NCBI GenBank assembly: GCA_002478505.1
Contig: DLOP01000088.1
Coordinates: 1-17,485, forward strand
Source: Lachnospiraceae bacterium UBA7481
GTDB taxonomy: Bacteria > Bacillota > Clostridia > Lachnospirales > Lachnospiraceae
Length of the DNA: 17,485 bases
Reading direction: 5' to 3'
Shown: positions 14,319-17,485 of the stretch, one piece after another
How positions within the stretch are numbered: position 1 is the stretch's first letter
Layout of the letters: every line of letters starts with the position of its first letter
The notes under the pieces: model-generated
Databases searched by the model: none
Told to the model about the DNA's origin: nothing
Seen by the model: only the letters and a program-made list of their open reading frames with translations
Position numbers and translations under genes: made by a program

Positions 14319-15402
14319 AGAAAAATTTCAGATAGTAGTACGGCAGGAAAAGATATGACAGCGGTTTCAAAGCCGGCAGAAATACTGAGATATCGATAAA
14401 TACCGGCGTGAAGACCAGACATGCAAGGATGTAAAGGGGTAATAGGGAAGTGAATATTACCCTTTTTTTAATTAATATAGTGAGAAAAATCGTTGTAAGG
14501 ACACAGACAGTGGCATACAGAATAAGAAAGCAGATCTCTTTTCCGATACCTGCGCCAAGCCCGGCAAAATAAATGCAGAGCAGCATGACCGGAATCGTGC
14601 AGAGAACCGGGATGGAGATGCACCCGATGCGTACTTTCCATGTATCAAATATCGGATTCTCGGCAAGACGATAATAAGAGATGGCTCCGGTCAATGCGGA
14701 CAACAGCAACAGCACCGACAGCAGTCCGCGGATGGGGGAAAGGAGTACGGTCGACGTAGTAAGACGGTAATCCTCAGGACTGCCGTCATATTCAAAATGG
14801 AAGGTGGAATCGCCAAGCATATATTTTTGATAGAGTTCTTCAATTTCGGCGTTATCATACAGGATGTCATATTCTGCAGAAACCACACTGTCCTCTTCCA
14901 GATACCGCTCTAAAGAAAGCAGGGCAAGATCTTCAAATACTAAAGAATAAACTGTCTCATTAATGACAGGCAGCATCGTGGTGGAAGGTGAGGCAACAGT
15001 GGTGACCAGACCTTTTAAGTTGCCGCTTAACAGTTCTTCATAGAGTGTTTCTGAAAAAATATAACCACATTCGGCACGATTAGCAGCAACGGCATCATAG
15101 ACTTCCTGCTCGGAAGCGCAGAGCAGGAAGGTATATAATCCATCATACATAGAAAGTTTGTGCGCAAGCGATTCCAGAGCGGTACTTGCCTGAAGCGTTG
15201 TGTTGGAATCAGCAGCAATGTCATCAAGATCCTCCCGGGTAACGGAGGGGATATAGCAGACTGCCTGTATCGGCTGTTCTTCCGTCTTTGCTACATGGGA
15301 GAACAAGATGGTCAGTACCGGTAAGGAAAGCAGAAGAAGCAGACATTCCGGTTTTCGGATATATTGTTTAAATAACATATAAAATAATCGTGGAAATCTC
15401 AT
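14317..15402 (-). CDS. ABC-2 type transporter permease (second of pair)
   Basis: 361-residue membrane protein. One N-terminal membrane segment (about 20-38) is followed by a large outside domain (about 40-215) and then five or six segments to the C-terminus, the usual ABC-2 (PF12698-like) layout of export permeases. The start is ATG 15402, overlapping the stop of the upstream permease (ATGA), with AGGAGG 11 bases before it inside that gene, so the two are translationally coupled. Together they are likely the two halves of one exporter channel. No ATP-binding subunit is in the window. The substrate cannot be told from sequence; peptides, lipids and antibiotics are typical for such exporters. 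Confidence 0.82.
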   Translation of the reverse strand: MRFPRLFYMLFKQYIRKPECLLLLLSLPVLTILFSHVAKTEEQPIQAVCYIPSVTREDLDDIAADSNTTLQASTALESLAHKLSMYDGLYTFLLCASEQEVYDAVAANRAECGYIFSETLYEELLSGNLKGLVTTVASPSTTMLPVINETVYSLVFEDLALLSLERYLEEDSVVSAEYDILYDNAEIEELYQKYMLGDSTFHFEYDGSPEDYRLTTSTVLLSPIRGLLSVLLLLSALTGAISYYRLAENPIFDTWKVRIGCISIPVLCTIPVMLLCIYFAGLGAGIGKEICFLILYATVCVLTTIFLTILIKKRVIFTSLLPLYILACLVFTPVFIDISVFLPALKPLSYLFLPYYYLKFF

Positions 15403-16637
15403 AAGCAGTGATACCTCCTGCGATAATTAAATATAATCATGCAAAATAGGAAGAAGAGTGCGGGATAGATCAAGGCAGGTGCAGATAAGGTAATCCGCGA
15501 GCCTTCCAGCAGTTCAATCAGTCCTTTGTGCAGATAATACGTAGGAAGATAGGATGATATCTTTTGCAGTGAGCCTGGGAAGAACGCGGCAGGGATGATA
15601 CAGCCGGAACAGAATGCCATCAGGCTGCTGACGCTGTATGAGATCAGAATTCCGCCGGAAACATCTTTTGCAGCAAGAAAGATCATATTGGCATAGGCTG
15701 CAAGAAAAAAGCTGTTGATTAGGAAGAAGATCAGGTAGTTGTTTCGAAAGATGTTTCGGGGACGGAGATTCAGCCCTTCGATATCCTCCAATGCAGGAAC
15801 CGATGAAGCGATCAGATAAAACAGGATCTGCAACAGAAAGAAGAACAGGGCAAAGCTGCATATTTTTGCAAGCAGATACTGAAGGGAAGAGATATTTCGA
15901 CTGAATAAAAGCTGGTAATAATCCTTGCTTTCCCGTCGGAGCATCGCCGTAAATGCGGTCGTGATAAATAGCAGGATAAGCAGGATGCCGGCTGCAGCAT
16001 AATAGATCGCGGTACTACTGGTCCCCTGTAAAGAAGTGGCGTCTTCGGCAAAGAGTTTTTCACGGTTCAATGCGTAATTAAGATTTTTACGGTTGATCTT
16101 ATCATAGGCATCAGAAAGCGCATCCTGCATACCTAATGCAGTATGGATCTCGCCGGCGGCGTAGATCGCAGCTTGTGCGCCGGATAAAAGCCTTGCGCCG
16201 GCAAGGGTCATCTCTGTCAAAAAGACAGAAGAGAGCGCGTCCTGCGTTGAAAATAAAACGCGGATGGGCGGATTGGTCCCATAAAGAATCCCATTGATCA
16301 ATTGTTCCGGAAGAAACAGAACGGCAATGACCTTACGCTTCTGCAGCGCGGAACGCGCTTCCGGTTCAGTCATGACATGAAAATCCATTGTAAGGGAAGC
16401 GCTGTCCATATTGCCCACAAGGCCTAACGCAAGCTGCAGATAAGCATCTTCCGTATCTTCGGTGACGATTGCCACATCAGAACGGGAAAGTTCTTCCTGT
16501 TGATAAAGGAGTTTTGCGGCACAGAAAGCAACTGTGCCAAGGATCAGGCAAAGCGCCAGCATTCCCAAAAGCGCATAAGGAAGTTCTTTGATTCCCTTTT
16601 TCAGTTCTGCAGAACAGCATTTTATAAATGTGGACAT
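15399..16637 (-). CDS. ABC-2 type transporter permease (first of pair)
   Basis: 412-residue membrane protein. A first membrane segment (about 20-43) is followed by an extracytoplasmic domain (about 48-200) and then five segments, near 207-230, 252-278, 298-325, 328-354 and 388-405, the ABC-2 export permease layout. The start is ATG 16637, with AGGAGA seven bases upstream. It overlaps the next permease by four bases. The 71 bases between it and the upstream gene show no clear promoter or terminator, so all three minus-strand genes may be one transcript. Confidence 0.85.
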   Translation of the reverse strand: MSTFIKCCSAELKKGIKELPYALLGMLALCLILGTVAFCAAKLLYQQEELSRSDVAIVTEDTEDAYLQLALGLVGNMDSASLTMDFHVMTEPEARSALQKRKVIAVLFLPEQLINGILYGTNPPIRVLFSTQDALSSVFLTEMTLAGARLLSGAQAAIYAAGEIHTALGMQDALSDAYDKINRKNLNYALNREKLFAEDATSLQGTSSTAIYYAAAGILLILLFITTAFTAMLRRESKDYYQLLFSRNISSLQYLLAKICSFALFFFLLQILFYLIASSVPALEDIEGLNLRPRNIFRNNYLIFFLINSFFLAAYANMIFLAAKDVSGGILISYSVSSLMAFCSGCIIPAAFFPGSLQKISSYLPTYYLHKGLIELLEGSRITLSAPALIYPALFFLFCMIIFNYRRRYHCL

Positions 16638-16708
16638 AGATGTTCTCCTGATTCAAAGTCCATAGATCAATAAAAAGATGGATGCGGTAAAATATGCGGC
16701 GTTAATTA

Positions 16709-17485
16709 TTAAAACCACGGCAATCCGTTTAAGACCTCGTCAAAAAACTGCTCATAATCTTGCGTGCTCATAGTAAGCATATTGCGTTCTTTTCCTTCAG
16801 GGAGAGGGATGCGGTCTGTCAAAGGAGAAAAGGAAACTTCAGCATCAAGGGTAATCCCCGCTTCGCCGGACCCGGTGTTGACTGTCAATGTCAATTTATC
16901 CAATGCAAACTCTATGGTATCGTCCTCCAACGATAATGTACTGTCTGAGACAATGCTGAGCAGCTTTGTATGATTTTCATCAGTTACAGTCAATTCTGCA
17001 GCAAGGTTGTTATCTTCTGTCTGATAAGAACCCTCATATGCAATGTCATAGCGAACGGAAGTATCAGCGTTTGAAAGTTTTAGTACAGTATTCAGAACGC
17101 TGTGCTGCATATCTTTGGTATCGGTTCTGTTTTCCCCGGTATAGCTTGCTTCACAGGAGTATCCATTATCGAAAGCAATTAGAAAGGAGCCTTCGTAACG
17201 GCTCGGTAGATAATCCTTGCCGTGAAATATGATCTCAGCAGATATGGTACAGGATTCGGCTGGCAGACCGGCTATAATTTCGGAAATACTATTGGCATCA
17301 ACGCCGTTGACATATTGTAAGAAAAATTCCTGCATATTATCAGAAAAATTTTTATCCAAAATATTGCCGGTATCCAACTCGATTTCGTAGGACGCTGCAG
17401 CCAGCCGGTCCGAAAACAGAACCGATACCAAAGATATGCAGCACAGCGTTCTGAATACTGTACTAAAACTTTCAAACGCTGATAC
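16709..17485 (-). CDS. Unrecognised, probably exported protein; partial at the right edge, 5' end doubtful
   Basis: The frame is open from the right edge to a TAA at 16709-16711. The 16709-17411 part encodes about 233 residues of strand-rich, acidic sequence with few cysteines and no membrane segment (for example ISAEIIFHGKDYLPSRYEGS and LTVNTGSGEAGITLDAEVSF), ending PLPEGKERNMLTMSTQDYEQ plus a short tail. That suggests a secreted or lipoprotein-type beta domain; no family was recognised with confidence. The first 74 bases (17485-17412) are a perfect inverted copy of an internal part of the same gene. They encode a hydrophobic stretch, FRTLCCISLVSVLFS, that mimics a signal peptide and offers a TTG at 17431. 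That start should not be trusted. Position upstream of two permeases suggests a role with that exporter, by inference only. Confidence 0.6.
   Translation of the reverse strand, partial: VSAFESFSTVFRTLCCISLVSVLFSDRLAAASYEIELDTGNILDKNFSDNMQEFFLQYVNGVDANSISEIIAGLPAESCTISAEIIFHGKDYLPSRYEGSFLIAFDNGYSCEASYTGENRTDTKDMQHSVLNTVLKLSNADTSVRYDIAYEGSYQTEDNNLAAELTVTDENHTKLLSIVSDSTLSLEDDTIEFALDKLTLTVNTGSGEAGITLDAEVSFSPLTDRIPLPEGKERNMLTMSTQDYEQFFDEVLNGLPWF
17061..17134 (+). repeat. Left arm of a perfect 74-bp inverted repeat
   Basis: This stretch is the exact reverse complement of 17412-17485. On the coding (minus) strand it encodes ENRTDTKDMQHS and on to LSNADT, which fits smoothly with flanking sequence, so this arm is probably the native one. 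The 277 bases 17135-17411 lie between the arms. Confidence 0.97.
17412..17485 (-). repeat. Right arm of the 74-bp inverted repeat, at the window edge
   Basis: Identical, in inverted orientation, to 17061-17134 for all 74 bases, and still matching where the window ends, so the true length may be greater. The match breaks at 17411. This arm is probably derived from the left arm, by an assembly or library foldback or by a real inverted duplication. Confidence 0.97.

Noticed and set aside
16966..17232. Plus-strand open frame across 16966-17232 and the minus-strand frame at 17272-17475 with the same YSERCAAYLWYRFCF stretch
   Set aside because: The shared stretch comes from the two arms of the inverted repeat read in the same direction; neither frame has a ribosome binding site or a family match.

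Overview
The window looks like a chromosome segment from a low-to-mid-GC Firmicute of class Clostridia, most likely a gut Lachnospiraceae. This rests on the gene order DUF512 radical-SAM protein - der - plsY - gpsA, the long divergent ribose-phosphate pyrophosphokinase, strong AGGAGG-type ribosome binding sites, frequent TTG starts and TATAAT promoters. No species or genus can be named from the sequence alone. Most of it is housekeeping DNA. No rRNA, tRNA, CRISPR array, transposase or phage gene was seen.

Layout. Positions 1-54 hold the last codons of an unidentified gene. Next come yraN (113-472), pgeF (598-1515) and a NUDIX hydrolase (1672-2229). A roughly 2-kb accessory-looking patch follows: an AlbA_2/HATPase transcriptional-regulator-type protein (2451-3935) and a small antitoxin-like gene with no toxin (4061-4243). 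tyrS (4337-5560) has its own promoter inside the end of the antitoxin-like gene, and it converges on prs (minus strand, 5604-6794) across a strong bidirectional terminator. An orphan small membrane protein (6994-7359) precedes the block DUF512 - der - plsY - gpsA (7413-12158), which covers ribosome assembly and the first steps of phospholipid synthesis. A MoxR-type AAA ATPase and its CoxE-like VWA partner (12239-14276) follow. On the minus strand, a convergent operon holds an unrecognised protein that runs off the right edge and two coupled ABC-2 permeases (17485-14317). Their ATPase is not in the window.

How genes work together. PlsY makes lysophosphatidic acid from acyl-phosphate and glycerol-3-phosphate, and GpsA supplies the glycerol-3-phosphate. 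Der supports 50S maturation. The MoxR/VWA pair is probably a chaperone-like module for metal or cofactor insertion or for complex remodelling, with unknown client. The two ABC-2 permeases form one heteromeric membrane channel.

Most notable non-gene structure. (1) A family of intergenic repeats of about 85-120 bp, each predicted to fold into two or three hairpins, lies after pgeF and on both sides of plsY. Copies begin at or next to stop codons and run up to the next gene's ribosome binding site; one hairpin shows a compensatory base change between copies. (2) The last 74 bp of the window are a perfect inverted copy of 17061-17134, inside the same gene. This is either an assembly foldback or a real intragenic inverted repeat, and it makes the 5' end of that gene untrustworthy. 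(3) The regulator gene carries a 27-bp repeat in which one 8-mer is read in two frames because A-tract length alternates 6/5/6/5/6.
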